Origin: Mycobacterium sp. E796
GTDB lineage: Bacteria; Actinomycetota; Actinomycetes; Mycobacteriales; Mycobacteriaceae
Assembly: GCF_001672815.1 (NCBI RefSeq)
Contig: NZ_LZKK01000040.1
Location: forward strand, 1 to 40,392
Direction of reading: 5' to 3'
Length of the DNA: 40,392 bases
In this document: positions 1 through 9,327 of the stretch, piece by piece
How positions within the stretch are numbered: position 1 is the stretch's first letter
How the letters are laid out: every line of letters starts with the position of its first letter
Program-made: the position numbers and the translations under genes
Notes under the pieces: generated by a model
What the model was told of the DNA's origin: nothing
The model's database searches: none
Seen by the model: only the letters and a program-made list of their open reading frames with translations

Positions 1-634
1 TGGCCAGCGCGGTGAGCCGGTCCAGTGGCCGCAGCGCGACCCGGCTGACCGCGATCAGCAGCAGCGCCGCCACCACCAGCGTCGCCACACCCGCGCCGAT
101 CATCAACTGGCGCAGCTCCCGGGTCACCTGGGTGGTCTGCGTCGTGTCCGCCACCAGGATCACGCGACCGCCGTCAGGCAACGGATGCACCAGCTCGGTG
201 GCGGTCGCGTCCGGCGGCGGGGGCGGCACGCCCGGCGGCGGCCCGAACGGCGGGTAACCGGGCGGCGGGTAGCCGGGCGGTGGTGGCGGCGGTGGCCCAA
301 GCGGCGGAACGAATGCGCCGGTGGTGGTCTGCGGGCTGATCGCGGGGTCGCCGTAGGCCGTGCCGTCGGCGGTGACCACGAGCGCGCGCACGGTGCCGCC
401 GCCCAGTTGGGCGGCGATCTGCTGCGGCGGCGTGCGTGCGATCGCCAGGGCGTCCGCGCGGGAGGTGGCCGCGAGCAGCCGGTCGTTGAGGTTTCGACGG
501 GCCTGTGCGCGCACGGTGACGTCGATGATTACGCCCAGGATCAGCAACACGACGGCGAGCACGCCAATAGCGACGACGACGACCCGACGCTGCAGCGACG
601 GCGTCGGGGTCGCCGGATCGGCTGGTGCCGTCAT
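1..634 (-). CDS. Sensor histidine kinase, N-terminal part (cut by window edge)
   Basis: This is the membrane sensor partner of the response regulator just upstream; its ATG overlaps the regulator's stop codon in an ATGA junction at 631-634, so the two are translationally coupled. The visible 211 residues hold a short cytoplasmic N-terminus, a first membrane segment (about residues 18-40), an extracytoplasmic sensor region, a second membrane segment (about 177-197) and the start of a HAMP linker (RPLDRLTALA). The H-box and ATPase domain lie beyond the window, so kinase identity is inferred from architecture and pairing. The sensor loop contains an unusual proline-rich stretch at residues 110-141 with repeated PPPGYPP units. 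The stimulus is unknown and I do not recognise a named orthologue. Confidence 0.85.
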   Translation of the reverse strand, partial: MTAPADPATPTPSLQRRVVVVAIGVLAVVLLILGVIIDVTVRAQARRNLNDRLLAATSRADALAIARTPPQQIAAQLGGGTVRALVVTADGTAYGDPAISPQTTTGAFVPPLGPPPPPPPGYPPPGYPPFGPPPGVPPPPPDATATELVHPLPDGGRVILVADTTQTTQVTRELRQLMIGAGVATLVVAALLLIAVSRVALRPLDRLTALA

Positions 635-1341
635 GATCGGTGGGCCTGCATGCGGTAGCCGATGCCACGGACCGTGTGCACGATTCGCGGCCCGTGTGCC
701 TCGAGCTTGCGGCGCAGCCCGCTGATGTGCACCTGCACCAGGTTGGGGTCGTAGGCGTCGTAGCCCCACACCGCGTTCAGGATCTGCGGGGCGCTCACGA
801 TTCGGCTGCGCTGTTCGACCAGGAATCGCAGCAACCGCAGCTCGGTGGCGGTCAGGTCCAGCGGATGTCCCGCGCGCACGGCGACCCCCGCGTCGACGTC
901 GAGCATCAGGTCGCCCACCTGGAGCGCCCGCGGCAGCCGTCCCCGCCGGCGCAACACCGCGCCGACCCGCGACACGAGTTCGGCCAGCTCGAACGGTTTG
1001 ACGACGTAGTCGTCGGCCCCGCCGTCGAGGCCGCGCAGCCGGTCGTCGAGGCCGTCGCGCGCGGTGATCAGCACGATGCCGGCGTCGCCCCAATCCCGGA
1101 TCACCTCGATGAGCTCGAATCCGTCACGGCCCGGCAGCATCACGTCGAGCACCACCAGGTCAGGTCGCAGGCCGTCGAGCGCGGCCTCCAGACCGTCGCC
1201 GTCGGGGCAGGCGTCGGCGTGGTACCCGGCGTCGGTCAGCGCCTCGCGGACCATCTCCCGGATCGTCTCGGAATCCTCGACGACCAGCACCCGCGGTGTG
1301 CCGGCCGCCGGGCGCCTGCCCGCGCGCGGGAAAGTCACCAT
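631..1341 (-). CDS. OmpR/PhoB-family two-component response regulator
   Basis: This is a DNA-binding response regulator of 236 residues. The N-terminal receiver domain (about 17-130) has the acidic pair E22/D23, the phospho-acceptor D66 (VVLDVMLPG), the switch threonine T93 and K115 (VVKPF). The C-terminal winged helix (about 140-234) has the typical ELRLLRFL, VQVHISGLRRKL and VRGIGYRM motifs. The first 15 residues are a basic, poorly conserved extension, so a start a few codons further in (GTG at residue 2) is possible. It overlaps the downstream kinase gene by 4 bp. A direct repeat 50-70 bp upstream could be its own binding site. It resembles mycobacterial regulators such as PrrA or TrcR only generally, so no symbol is given. 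Confidence 0.93.
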   Translation of the reverse strand: MVTFPRAGRRPAAGTPRVLVVEDSETIREMVREALTDAGYHADACPDGDGLEAALDGLRPDLVVLDVMLPGRDGFELIEVIRDWGDAGIVLITARDGLDDRLRGLDGGADDYVVKPFELAELVSRVGAVLRRRGRLPRALQVGDLMLDVDAGVAVRAGHPLDLTATELRLLRFLVEQRSRIVSAPQILNAVWGYDAYDPNLVQVHISGLRRKLEAHGPRIVHTVRGIGYRMQAHRS

Positions 1342-1390
1342 GCCTCATTGTTAGCGCTTCGTTTCGGGTACGAGCGTCGACGCCGCTTTC

Positions 1391-1411
1391 TTCAGGTTCG
1401 TTTCAAGTTCG
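1391..1411. promoter_or_regulatory. Direct repeat, possible OmpR-type regulator box
   Basis: Two 10-bp units, TTCAGGTTCG (1391-1400) and TTCAAGTTCG (1402-1411), differ at one base and repeat with an 11-bp period, which puts them on one face of the helix. Tandem repeats of this spacing are typical binding sites of OmpR/PhoB-family dimers. The site lies between the divergent response-regulator and vapB genes, 50-70 bp upstream of the regulator start, so autoregulation is the simplest inference. Confidence 0.4.
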
Positions 1412-1420
1412 ACGCACCAT

Positions 1421-1449
1421 CTGTAAAATGCATGCATAGCTGCTATTCT
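1421..1449 (+). promoter_or_regulatory. Probable vapBC promoter with operator palindrome
   Basis: A TANNNT-type -10 element, TATTCT (1444-1449), ends six bases before the vapB ATG at 1456, placing the expected transcript start at or next to the start codon; the mRNA may be leaderless. The perfect palindrome ATGCATGCAT (1428-1437) lies between the -10 and the expected -35 position. That is where a VapBC complex would be expected to bind to repress its own operon. Confidence 0.45.
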
Positions 1450-1455
1450 GCAGGG

Positions 1456-1689
1456 ATGGTTGCGATCACGATCCGGGACGTTCCTGACGAGGTTCGCGAC
1501 GAGCTGGCCACACGTGCCGCGCGATCCGGGCAGTCACTGCAGGAATACCTGCGCGGCCTACTCGTCGCGACAGCGGACAAGCCGACAGTGGGCGACGTCG
1601 TCGCCCGCGCCCGCGCCCGCGTGACGGCGACAGCAGCGCACCTCGACGCGGCTGTCATCCTCACGGCCAAAGACGCCGATCGCCGGTGA
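1456..1689 (+). CDS. vapB: VapB-family antitoxin (ribbon-helix-helix)
   Basis: This 77-residue protein is the antitoxin partner of the PIN-domain toxin that follows. The N-terminus (AITIRDVPDEVRDELATRAA) has the beta strand and two helices of a FitA-like ribbon-helix-helix DNA-binding domain. The C-terminal part from about residue 40 is alanine/arginine-rich and is expected to wrap the toxin. The ATG at 1456 gives the canonical antitoxin N-terminus; longer in-frame starts only add sequence antisense to the response regulator. Its stop codon overlaps the toxin's GTG start (GTGA, 1686-1689), the usual coupling in vapBC operons. No good ribosome-binding site precedes the ATG, consistent with a leaderless transcript. 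The numbered M. tuberculosis orthologue cannot be assigned by eye. Confidence 0.9.
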   Translation: MVAITIRDVPDEVRDELATRAARSGQSLQEYLRGLLVATADKPTVGDVVARARARVTATAAHLDAAVILTAKDADRR

Positions 1690-2150
1690 CCGAGCGTGTC
1701 GTCTGCGACGCATCGGCGGTGGTGGCCGTATTGCTGGATTCCGGCATTCATGGTCAATGGGCAACCGCACGCTTGGCAGAAGCCGAACTTTACGCACCGA
1801 CGTTGTTGCCCTACGAATGCGCCAACGTCATCAGGCGGGCCGAACTCGGCGGAGCGATCAGCGCGGACCAAGCCGCCCTAGCCCACACGGATCTCCTTGA
1901 CCTAGCGGTAGACCTGTGGCCATACGACACGCTCGCCTCCCGCACTTGGCAGTTACGGGCAAACCTGTCCAGCTACGACGCGGCTTATGTCGCGCTCGCC
2001 GAGATCTTGAATGCCCCGCTGGTGACATTGGACCAGCGCATCCAGCGAGCGCCCGGGGTTGCGTGTTCGGTGTTGGTGCCCCCGGCCCCGCCGTCGGGCA
2101 CCACGCCAAGCGTCATGCCGGCTCCGCCCGTGCCGCCGCCGCCGCGCTGA
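1686..2150 (+). CDS. vapC: VapC-family PIN-domain ribonuclease toxin
   Basis: This is the toxin of a type II toxin-antitoxin pair, 154 residues from a GTG start that overlaps vapB. PIN-domain acidic residues are visible: D8 (VCDASAVVAVL), E44 (YECANVIRRAEL), D98 (SSYDAAYVALAE) and D116 (TLDQRI). These coordinate Mg2+ in the family and cleave tRNA or rRNA. The normal PIN fold ends near residue 130. The last 23 or so residues (from VLVPPAPPSG) are proline-rich and are encoded partly within a 38-bp convergent overlap with the MFS transporter gene (2113-2150). Such a tail is unusual; it may be a read-through product of a lost stop codon. Confidence 0.9.
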   Translation: MTERVVCDASAVVAVLLDSGIHGQWATARLAEAELYAPTLLPYECANVIRRAELGGAISADQAALAHTDLLDLAVDLWPYDTLASRTWQLRANLSSYDAAYVALAEILNAPLVTLDQRIQRAPGVACSVLVPPAPPSGTTPSVMPAPPVPPPPR

Positions 2151-3474
2151 GGCCGCCGACACCGGAACCCAGCAGCGGCTTGCCCGCCACCTCTGGGGCG
2201 AAGATCAACGTGACCGCGCCGACCAGCCCGGCGAACATCAGCATGTACGCGGGCATCATCGGATTGCCGGTCCCGGCCACCAGCGTCTCGGCGATCAGCG
2301 GCGTGGTGCCGCCGAAGGCCGAAACCGCGATGTTGAACCCGATCGACACCGCACCGTAGCGCACGTGGGTGGGAAACAGGGCGGGCAGGATCGCCGGCTC
2401 GAGGCTGCTCAGGAAGACCATCGGCAGGGCGACCAGCGCCACGCCCGCGAACTTCGTCGGATACGCCCCGCCGAACCGCATCAACGCGAACGCCGGCAGT
2501 GACACCGCGACCAGCAGCCCGCAGCCTGTCCACATCAGCGGTTTGACCCCGATTCGGTCGGACAGCATCGCGACCAGGAGCACCCCGACCGTCAGGACGG
2601 CCAGCACCACCAGGACCATCACCAGGGCCGCGGTGTCCCCCACGCCCGCGGTCTTCTTGAGGTAGGTCGGCACGTACCCGCTGACCATGTAGCTGGTGTC
2701 GGTGACCGCGAGCTCCACCCCGAGACAGATCAGCAGCCCTTTCCACTGCCGCACAACGGTCAGCACGAACTGGGTGCGGACGGAGATCGGCACCGCGACC
2801 TTGTGCACCTTCTCGTACCCGGGCGACTCCTCGATCCGCGAACGCAGGTAGATCGCGACCAGCCCGAGCGGCGCGGCCAGCAGAAACGGGATGCGCCAGC
2901 CCCAGCTCAGCATGTCGGCGCTCGACAGCGCCGTCTGCAGACCCGTCACCAGCACGGCGCCCACGACGAACCCGCCGAGCGTGCCCACCGGGAGGAATCC
3001 GGCCATCATCCCGCGTTTGTGGTCAGGGGCGTGTTCGGCGATGAACGTCATGGCGCCCGCGTATTCGCCGCCGGAGGAAAGCCCCTGACCGATGCGAATG
3101 ACGGTGAGCAGGATGGGCGCCCAGATCCCAATGGTGTGGTAGCCGGGCAGCGCGCCGGTCAGGGCGCCGCAGACCGCCATCAGCGAGATCGTCATCACCA
3201 GCACGGGCTTGCGCCCGATGCGGTCGCCGAGCGGGCCGAAGATGAACCCGCCGAGGGGCCGGACGACGAATCCCGCCGTCATCGTGCCGAACGTGGCGAT
3301 CAGGTTGCCCGCGTCGGAATTGCTCCCGGGATAGAACGTCTGCGCAAGGAGCGTGGCGACGAGGCTGAACAGGGTAAAGTCGTACGCCTCCATGAAGTTG
3401 CCGATGGCCGTGCCCTGGATGGACCGATGCGCCGCTCGCCGATCGGCGCCCCGGACCTCAGCATTTGCACTCAT
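2113..3474 (-). CDS. MHS-family MFS transporter (metabolite:H+ symporter)
   Basis: This 453-residue membrane protein has 12 predicted segments and belongs to the metabolite:H+ symporter group of the major facilitator superfamily (ProP, KgtP, ShiA relatives). The N-terminus shows the group's IGNFMEAYDFTLFS stretch at the start of the first helix. The loop 2-3 motif GPLGDRIGRKPVLV and the later RIGQGLSSGGEYAGAM stretch (usually GE[WY]) are characteristic. Substrates in the family include proline/betaine, citrate, oxoglutarate and shikimate, and I cannot choose between them. The start follows MSANAEVRGADRR, and the hydrophobic core begins about 25 residues in. It converges on vapC with a 38-bp overlap. 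The next gene upstream on the same strand (3570-3926) ends 95 bp before this start. Confidence 0.9.
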   Translation of the reverse strand: MSANAEVRGADRRAAHRSIQGTAIGNFMEAYDFTLFSLVATLLAQTFYPGSNSDAGNLIATFGTMTAGFVVRPLGGFIFGPLGDRIGRKPVLVMTISLMAVCGALTGALPGYHTIGIWAPILLTVIRIGQGLSSGGEYAGAMTFIAEHAPDHKRGMMAGFLPVGTLGGFVVGAVLVTGLQTALSSADMLSWGWRIPFLLAAPLGLVAIYLRSRIEESPGYEKVHKVAVPISVRTQFVLTVVRQWKGLLICLGVELAVTDTSYMVSGYVPTYLKKTAGVGDTAALVMVLVVLAVLTVGVLLVAMLSDRIGVKPLMWTGCGLLVAVSLPAFALMRFGGAYPTKFAGVALVALPMVFLSSLEPAILPALFPTHVRYGAVSIGFNIAVSAFGGTTPLIAETLVAGTGNPMMPAYMLMFAGLVGAVTLIFAPEVAGKPLLGSGVGGLSAAAAARAEPA

Positions 3475-3561
3475 TGGGTAGGTCAGTTACCCGAAACGCC
3501 GCGCAATTAAGCGATCCCCGTCCGGGTTCGGCCGAAAAGCACAGTCGTTCGCCAAGACTGA

Positions 3562-3580
3562 AGCGGGGACTAGTCCCGCT
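3562..3580. terminator. Near-palindromic hairpin at the end of the Rv1489-like gene
   Basis: The 19-bp sequence from 3562 reads as agcggg(g)act / agtcccgct, a near-perfect palindrome that includes the stop codon of the small membrane protein gene at 3570. It could form a compact hairpin ending minus-strand transcription. No T-run follows, as is common for mycobacterial terminators. Confidence 0.35.
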
Positions 3581-3926
3581 CCGGGCCCTTGATCGTCATC
3601 GCCGCGAAGGTGGCCAAGAACGTCGCGGCGGGAACGGCGTTGACGATCTTGTCCCGCGCCCGGATGTGCGCGCCGACGGCCAGGGTGAAATACAGCGTCA
3701 GCATCGCCGTCGTCAGCCTCGCCAGGCCGGGGAACCGGGTGACCGAGAGCAGTCCCACCGCCGCGGCCGCCTTGACGACCGGCAGCACGGGTCGGATCTC
3801 GTCCGGCACCCCGAGGTCGTCCAGAACCTTCTTGATCGGGGCCACCTGCACCCCGCACGCCACCGCGTCGACGGCATGGAACACGGCGAGCGCCGCATAG
3901 GTTTTCGGTGAAGTCAGCGCACTCAT
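3570..3926 (-). CDS. Small DoxX-like membrane protein (Rv1489-like)
   Basis: This 118-residue protein has about four hydrophobic segments (AALAVFHAVDAVACGV, VLPVVKAAAAVGLLSV, MLTLYFTLAVGAH, AATFLATFAAMTI) typical of the DoxX-like family. Length and position directly after the SPFH gene match Rv1489 of M. tuberculosis. Its biochemical role is unknown. Its start lies 10 bp from the stop of the SPFH gene, so it is probably the last gene of the NfeD-SPFH unit. The minus-strand sequence ends in a hairpin overlapping its stop codon. Confidence 0.85.
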   Translation of the reverse strand: MSALTSPKTYAALAVFHAVDAVACGVQVAPIKKVLDDLGVPDEIRPVLPVVKAAAAVGLLSVTRFPGLARLTTAMLTLYFTLAVGAHIRARDKIVNAVPAATFLATFAAMTIKGPERD

Positions 3927-3936
3927 ATACCCGAGC

Positions 3937-5079
3937 CTATTGCGTCAGCTGCGGCGGCACGCCGGGCTCGCCGTCCACCGGCGCGCGGGCGCTCGCCTCG
4001 GCCTTGGCCACCGCCTGGGCGATCGCGGGGTCGGTCTCGGTGGAGAACCAGTCGGCGATGTCGGCGTCGTCGGACTCGGCGGCGTGCTTGGGGACGTCGT
4101 CGACCGGGGATGGCTGGAACCGGAACACGCCGTCCTCGCCGGGGGCACCCAGGAGTTTGGTGAAGCCCTGCAACGCCGAGCTGAAGTCGCTGGGCACCAC
4201 CCACACCTTGTTGGCGTCACCGCGCGCCATCTCCGGCAGCGTCTGAAGGTACTGGTAGGCGAGCATCTCCGGGGTGGGCCTGCCGGCCTTGATCGCAGCG
4301 AACGTCTTCTCGATGGCCTTGGCCTGCCCCTGCGCCCGCAGGTAGGCCGCTGCGCGCTCACCCTGGGCGCGCAGCATGCGGGACTGCCGGTCGGCCTCGG
4401 CGGCCAGGATCGCGGCCTGCTTGGCACCCTCGGCGGCCAGGATCTGCGCCTGCTTGGCTCCCTCGGCCTGGGTGATCGCGGCCTGCCGGTTCCCTTCGGC
4501 GGTCAGGATCATCGCCCGCTTCTCCCGGTCGGCCTTCATCTGCTTTTCCATCGAGGCCTGGATGGACGGCGGCGGGTCGATGCTGCGCAGCTCGACCCGG
4601 GCGACCCGTAGGCCCCAGCGGCCGGTGGCCTCGTCGAGCACGCCGCGCAGCTGGCCGTTGATCATGTCGCGGGAGGTCAGTGTCTGCTCGAGTGTCATCC
4701 CGCCGACCACGTTACGCAGCGTGGTCGTGGTGAGCTGCTCGACGCCGACGATGTAGTTGCTGATCTCGTACACCGCCGCCTGCGGGACGGTGACCTGGAA
4801 ATACACGACGGTGTCGATGTTGAGGGTCAGGTTGTCCTCGGTGATCACCGGCTGCGGAGGGAAGGACACCACCCGCTCACGCAGGTCCACCCGGGCGCGC
4901 ACGCGGTCGATAAACGGCACCAGCAACGTGAGCTGCCCGCTGACCGTCCGGCTGTAACGGCCCAGCCGCTCGATCACCGCGGCCTCGGCCTGAGGGATCA
5001 GCGCGACGGACTTCGCCACCACGATGATCCCAAAGACGATGATCGCGAGGGCCACCACCAAAAGAGCGATCCCAGCCAT
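3937..5079 (-). CDS. SPFH/band-7 (stomatin-like) membrane protein (Rv1488-like)
   Basis: This 380-residue protein starts at the ATG at 5079, preceded by a strong GGGAGG ribosome-binding site. An N-terminal membrane anchor (about residues 1-24, IALLVVALAIIVFGIIVVAK) is followed by the SPFH domain (IPQAEAAVIERLGRYSRTVSGQ; RVDLRERVVSFPPQPVITEDN) and an alanine/glutamate/glutamine-rich coiled coil at about 215-295 with repeated AEGAKQAQILAAEGAKQA units. The C-terminus is acidic. Family members form large oligomeric rings on the inner membrane and pair with NfeD proteins, as here; proposed roles are membrane organisation and quality control of membrane proteins. Some readings extend the frame upstream through the NfeD gene, but the ribosome-binding site and the anchor fix this start. 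Confidence 0.92.
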   Translation of the reverse strand: MAGIALLVVALAIIVFGIIVVAKSVALIPQAEAAVIERLGRYSRTVSGQLTLLVPFIDRVRARVDLRERVVSFPPQPVITEDNLTLNIDTVVYFQVTVPQAAVYEISNYIVGVEQLTTTTLRNVVGGMTLEQTLTSRDMINGQLRGVLDEATGRWGLRVARVELRSIDPPPSIQASMEKQMKADREKRAMILTAEGNRQAAITQAEGAKQAQILAAEGAKQAAILAAEADRQSRMLRAQGERAAAYLRAQGQAKAIEKTFAAIKAGRPTPEMLAYQYLQTLPEMARGDANKVWVVPSDFSSALQGFTKLLGAPGEDGVFRFQPSPVDDVPKHAAESDDADIADWFSTETDPAIAQAVAKAEASARAPVDGEPGVPPQLTQ

Positions 5080-5108
5080 GGTGCTTCCTCCCGTTTCTTC
5101 TTCAGGTA

Positions 5109-5543
5109 TTACAGGTCCTTGAACACCACCGCGGTGGCGCCGTTGATCTGCATGACCGTCACCCGTTCGCCGGGTTCGTAGACATCGTTGTCGTTGAGTG
5201 GCCGGGCCGTCCATACCTGGCCGTCGAGCTTCACCTGACCCTCGTCGCGCGCGACGCGGTCCAGCACCAGCGCGCTCTTCCCCTCCAGCGCCTCGATGCC
5301 GGTCGGCAGCCCCTTCGCGGGTGTGAGCCGCCGCCGCAGCGCCGGCCGCACCAAAACCAGCAGCAGCACCGAGACGACCACGAACACCGCCGCCTCGGCC
5401 CAGATCGGCCAGCCCAGCAGCCAAGTGCCGCCCGCTGCGGCCAGCGCGCCCCCTGAAAGCATCAGCAGGGACATGTCGCCCGTCAGCGCCTCCGCACCGG
5501 CAAGTACCAGCGCGAATATGAGCCAAATCACCGCGGCGGGCAT
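5109..5543 (-). CDS. NfeD-like membrane protein (Rv1487-like)
   Basis: This 144-residue protein has closely spaced hydrophobic helices in its first 75 residues ([52 protein letters not shown]), followed by a small soluble OB-fold domain ([29 protein letters not shown]). This is the short NfeD form that accompanies stomatin-like SPFH proteins; the SPFH gene follows after 29 bp. The ATG at 5543 is preferred to the in-frame start at 5585 because the extension ([14 protein letters not shown]) is hydrophilic and would run through the promoter. Six bases upstream of 5543 there is a TATTCT -10 element, so the transcript may be leaderless. Length matches Rv1487 (144 residues). Confidence 0.9.
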   Translation of the reverse strand: MPAAVIWLIFALVLAGAEALTGDMSLLMLSGGALAAAGGTWLLGWPIWAEAAVFVVVSVLLLVLVRPALRRRLTPAKGLPTGIEALEGKSALVLDRVARDEGQVKLDGQVWTARPLNDNDVYEPGERVTVMQINGATAVVFKDL

Positions 5544-5600
5544 GCGGTCAGAATACGCGTAATCCGCCTTTGCCGAACCAAACAACTACACTCCGAGATC
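5544..5600. promoter_or_regulatory. Compact divergent promoter pair, both apparently leaderless
   Basis: Only 57 bp separate the divergent starts at 5543 (minus) and 5601 (plus). On the minus strand TATTCT occupies 5555-5550, six bases before the NfeD ATG. On the plus strand TACACT occupies 5587-5592, eight bases before the ATG at 5601. Neither start has a convincing Shine-Dalgarno sequence. TANNNT boxes at this distance are the hallmark of leaderless mycobacterial transcripts. Confidence 0.45.
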
Positions 5601-6521
5601 ATGTGGTGTCCCAGTGTCTCGCTGTCCCTGTGGGCCAACGCCTGGCTCGCGGGCAAGGCCGCGCCCGACGATGTGTTGGACGCGTTATCCCTTTGGGCGC
5701 CAAAGCAATCGGTGACGGCGTATGATGCCGTCGCCGCGGGCCACACCGGACTGCCGTGGCCCGATGTGCACGACGCCGGGACGGTCACGCTGCTGCAGAC
5801 GCTGCGCGCGGCGGCCGGCCGGCCGTCCGTGCCGGCGTCCGCAGGGTTGCCGGCTCGTTTGCGCGGGACCATCAGCGTGGTGCTGCCGGTGCCCGGCGAC
5901 GTGCGTGGGCTGGCCGCGGGGACGCAGTTCGAGAGTGACGCGCTGGCCGCCGGCGAGGCCGTGATCATCGCCAACCCCGACGATCCGACCACCGCCGTCG
6001 GGCTGGTCCCCGAGTTCAGCTACGGCGATCTGGATGGCGCCGACGACGACGCGGACCTGCCGGAATTGTGCGCGCTGTCGTGGACGGTGTACTCGCTGCC
6101 CGGCGCCCCGCCGCTGCACCACTACGAGCTCGGCGACGCGGAATACGCGCTGCGGTCCGCCGTGCGCTCGGCCGCGGATGCTCTCGGCGCCATCGGCTTG
6201 GGCGCCGCGGCCGACGTCGACGATCCGCGCGGGCTCGTCGAGCAGCTGCTGGAATCGGCACGGCAGCACCGCATTCCCGACCATGCACCGTCGCGCGCGC
6301 TGCGGGTGCTGGAGAACGCCGCGCACGTCGACGCCATCATCGCCGTCAGCGCCGGGCTGAGCCGGTCCGATTCCCCCGCAGACCGCATCGCCGCGGGCAT
6401 CACGCAGTCGTCGTCACAGGCGCAGATCGCGACCGACGCGCTACGCCCGTTGACCACCGTGGTGCGTTCGGCGCGCATGGCCGCGGTCGACGCGATCCTG
6501 CACTCGGCCTGGGCCGACTAA
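5601..6521 (+). CDS. Conserved hypothetical protein (Rv1486c-like)
   Basis: This 306-residue protein has no domain I recognise. It is predicted soluble, with no signal peptide or membrane helix, and is rich in Ala, Asp and Pro. The N-terminus begins [18 protein letters not shown]. The middle part has an acidic stretch ([16 protein letters not shown]) and the C-terminal 60 residues look helical ([20 protein letters not shown]). Position and orientation, convergent with hemH and divergent from NfeD, match Rv1486c of M. tuberculosis, which is uncharacterised. The ATG at 5601 is eight bases downstream of a TACACT box, which supports this start and a leaderless mRNA. Codon use is typical of the genome, and the gene appears intact. 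Confidence 0.85.
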   Translation: MWCPSVSLSLWANAWLAGKAAPDDVLDALSLWAPKQSVTAYDAVAAGHTGLPWPDVHDAGTVTLLQTLRAAAGRPSVPASAGLPARLRGTISVVLPVPGDVRGLAAGTQFESDALAAGEAVIIANPDDPTTAVGLVPEFSYGDLDGADDDADLPELCALSWTVYSLPGAPPLHHYELGDAEYALRSAVRSAADALGAIGLGAAADVDDPRGLVEQLLESARQHRIPDHAPSRALRVLENAAHVDAIIAVSAGLSRSDSPADRIAAGITQSSSQAQIATDALRPLTTVVRSARMAAVDAILHSAWAD

Positions 6522-6571
6522 TCCTCGGCGTCGACCCGCTTCGCCCGGCCACGCCGCGCTCGCGATCGCCG

Positions 6572-7576
6572 CTAATCCTGTTGGCGCGCCACGCAATGCG
6601 GCGGGCGGCACGGCGCGCCGTTGACGCTGGCGAGGCAGCCCGGCACCGGATCCCTTCCGGCCACCCGGGTCGGCGCCCGGCCGTGCCGAAGCTCGTCGAT
6701 CAGGTCGGCGGCGAGGCGGGCGAATCGGTTGTCGGCGTTGGGGGTTGCGGCGCGGGCGAAGGCCAACCCCGCGGCCTCGGCCTGCAACCGCAACTCGTGG
6801 TCCAGATCCCACACCACCTCGATGTGGTCGGCAACGAAGCCGATCGGGCAGACGATGACGGCCTCGGTGCCCGTTAGCGTCGCGAGGTGGTCCTCGACGC
6901 TCGGCTCCAACCATGGCACCTGCGGCGGGCCCGAGCGCGACTGCCAGGCCAGGTCGTAGTCGGTGTAGCCGGCGGCCGCCGCGACCAGCCTTGTCGCGTA
7001 GGCGACTTGGCGGCTGTAGAGCTGGGGACCGAAGCGCTGGTCGGCGGCCACCGGGACCGAATGCGCGGTGAAGATCAGCCGGGCGCCCGCCGGCACTGTC
7101 TCGGCGGCGGCGGTGACGGCCCCGGCGAACATCTCGACGAAAAGCGGATGGTCGAAATAGGCCCGCAGCTTTACCAATTCGGGCGAGCCGGGCCCGGCCA
7201 CCTGGCGGGCCCGGCCGATGTCTTCGACGTATTGCGTGCAGCTGGAATATCCGCTCCATGCTGACGTGGTGAACACCGCGGCACGGCGAACACCGTCGTC
7301 CCGCATGGTCGCCACGGTGTCCTCGACGTAGGGGTCCCAATTGCGGTTGCCGAAGTACACCGGCAGATCCAGTTCCGCGCGCAGCTCGGCGATCAGGGCG
7401 CGGTTGATGCCGTTGATCGGCGACACCCCGCCGAAATGCAGGTAGTGCTCGGCGACTTCGTCGAGGCGCTCGGGCGGCACGTTGCGGCCCCGGGTGACGT
7501 TCTCCAGGAACGGCCGCACCTGCTCGGGGCCCTCCGGCCCGCCGAAGGACAAGAGCAGGACGGCGTCGAAATCCAT
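6572..7576 (-). CDS. hemH: Ferrochelatase (coproporphyrin ferrochelatase type)
   Basis: This 334-residue enzyme inserts Fe2+ into the porphyrin ring; in actinobacteria the substrate is coproporphyrin III (enzyme also named CpfC). It starts [20 protein letters not shown], the standard N-terminus. The metal-site histidine is in [17 protein letters not shown] and other conserved patches include [10 protein letters not shown] and [12 protein letters not shown]. Cysteines C314, C323 and C328 near the C-terminus, with C113 internally, fit the [2Fe-2S] ligands described for mycobacterial ferrochelatases; that assignment is from family knowledge. It lies 6 bp downstream of inhA and is probably co-transcribed with fabG1-inhA, as in M. 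tuberculosis (hemZ, Rv1485). It converges with the Rv1486c-like gene, leaving 50 bp between the stops. Confidence 0.97.
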   Translation of the reverse strand: MDFDAVLLLSFGGPEGPEQVRPFLENVTRGRNVPPERLDEVAEHYLHFGGVSPINGINRALIAELRAELDLPVYFGNRNWDPYVEDTVATMRDDGVRRAAVFTTSAWSGYSSCTQYVEDIGRARQVAGPGSPELVKLRAYFDHPLFVEMFAGAVTAAAETVPAGARLIFTAHSVPVAADQRFGPQLYSRQVAYATRLVAAAAGYTDYDLAWQSRSGPPQVPWLEPSVEDHLATLTGTEAVIVCPIGFVADHIEVVWDLDHELRLQAEAAGLAFARAATPNADNRFARLAADLIDELRHGRAPTRVAGRDPVPGCLASVNGAPCRPPHCVARQQD

Positions 7577-7582
7577 TATGCG

Positions 7583-9190
<1,608 letters not shown>

Positions 9191-9233
9191 CCGTTGCACG
9201 CCCGAAATCTGCCCCCTGTCGTGCCGGCTTTGC

Positions 9234-9293
9234 CGCGAACCTAACCTGGCTGCGATTTTCGGGGTGGATTTTCGCAGTGCGGTTCGACTCGCG
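9234..9293 (+). repeat. 60-bp palindromic element, copy A (upstream of the DUF559 gene)
   Basis: The 60 bp can fold as an imperfect stem of about 22 bp (16 matches), with CGCGAACC... at one end and ...GACTCGCG at the other and an inner CTGCGA / TCGCAG pair. It lies between the fabG1 promoter and the DUF559 gene. Its plus strand matches the minus strand of copy B (10160-10219) at 46 of 60 positions without gaps, so the two copies are inverted around the gene. The inner TTTCGCAGTG also occurs in the palindrome at 19960-20009. Confidence 0.65.
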
Positions 9294-9327
9294 CGGTGAT
9301 GTCGGTAACACGCAGCAGACTTCGCCC

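Noticed and set aside
174..668. A 164-residue minus-strand frame over the kinase start
   Set aside because: It is Arg/Ala-rich and out of frame with the kinase, which has the ATGA overlap and clear membrane segments.
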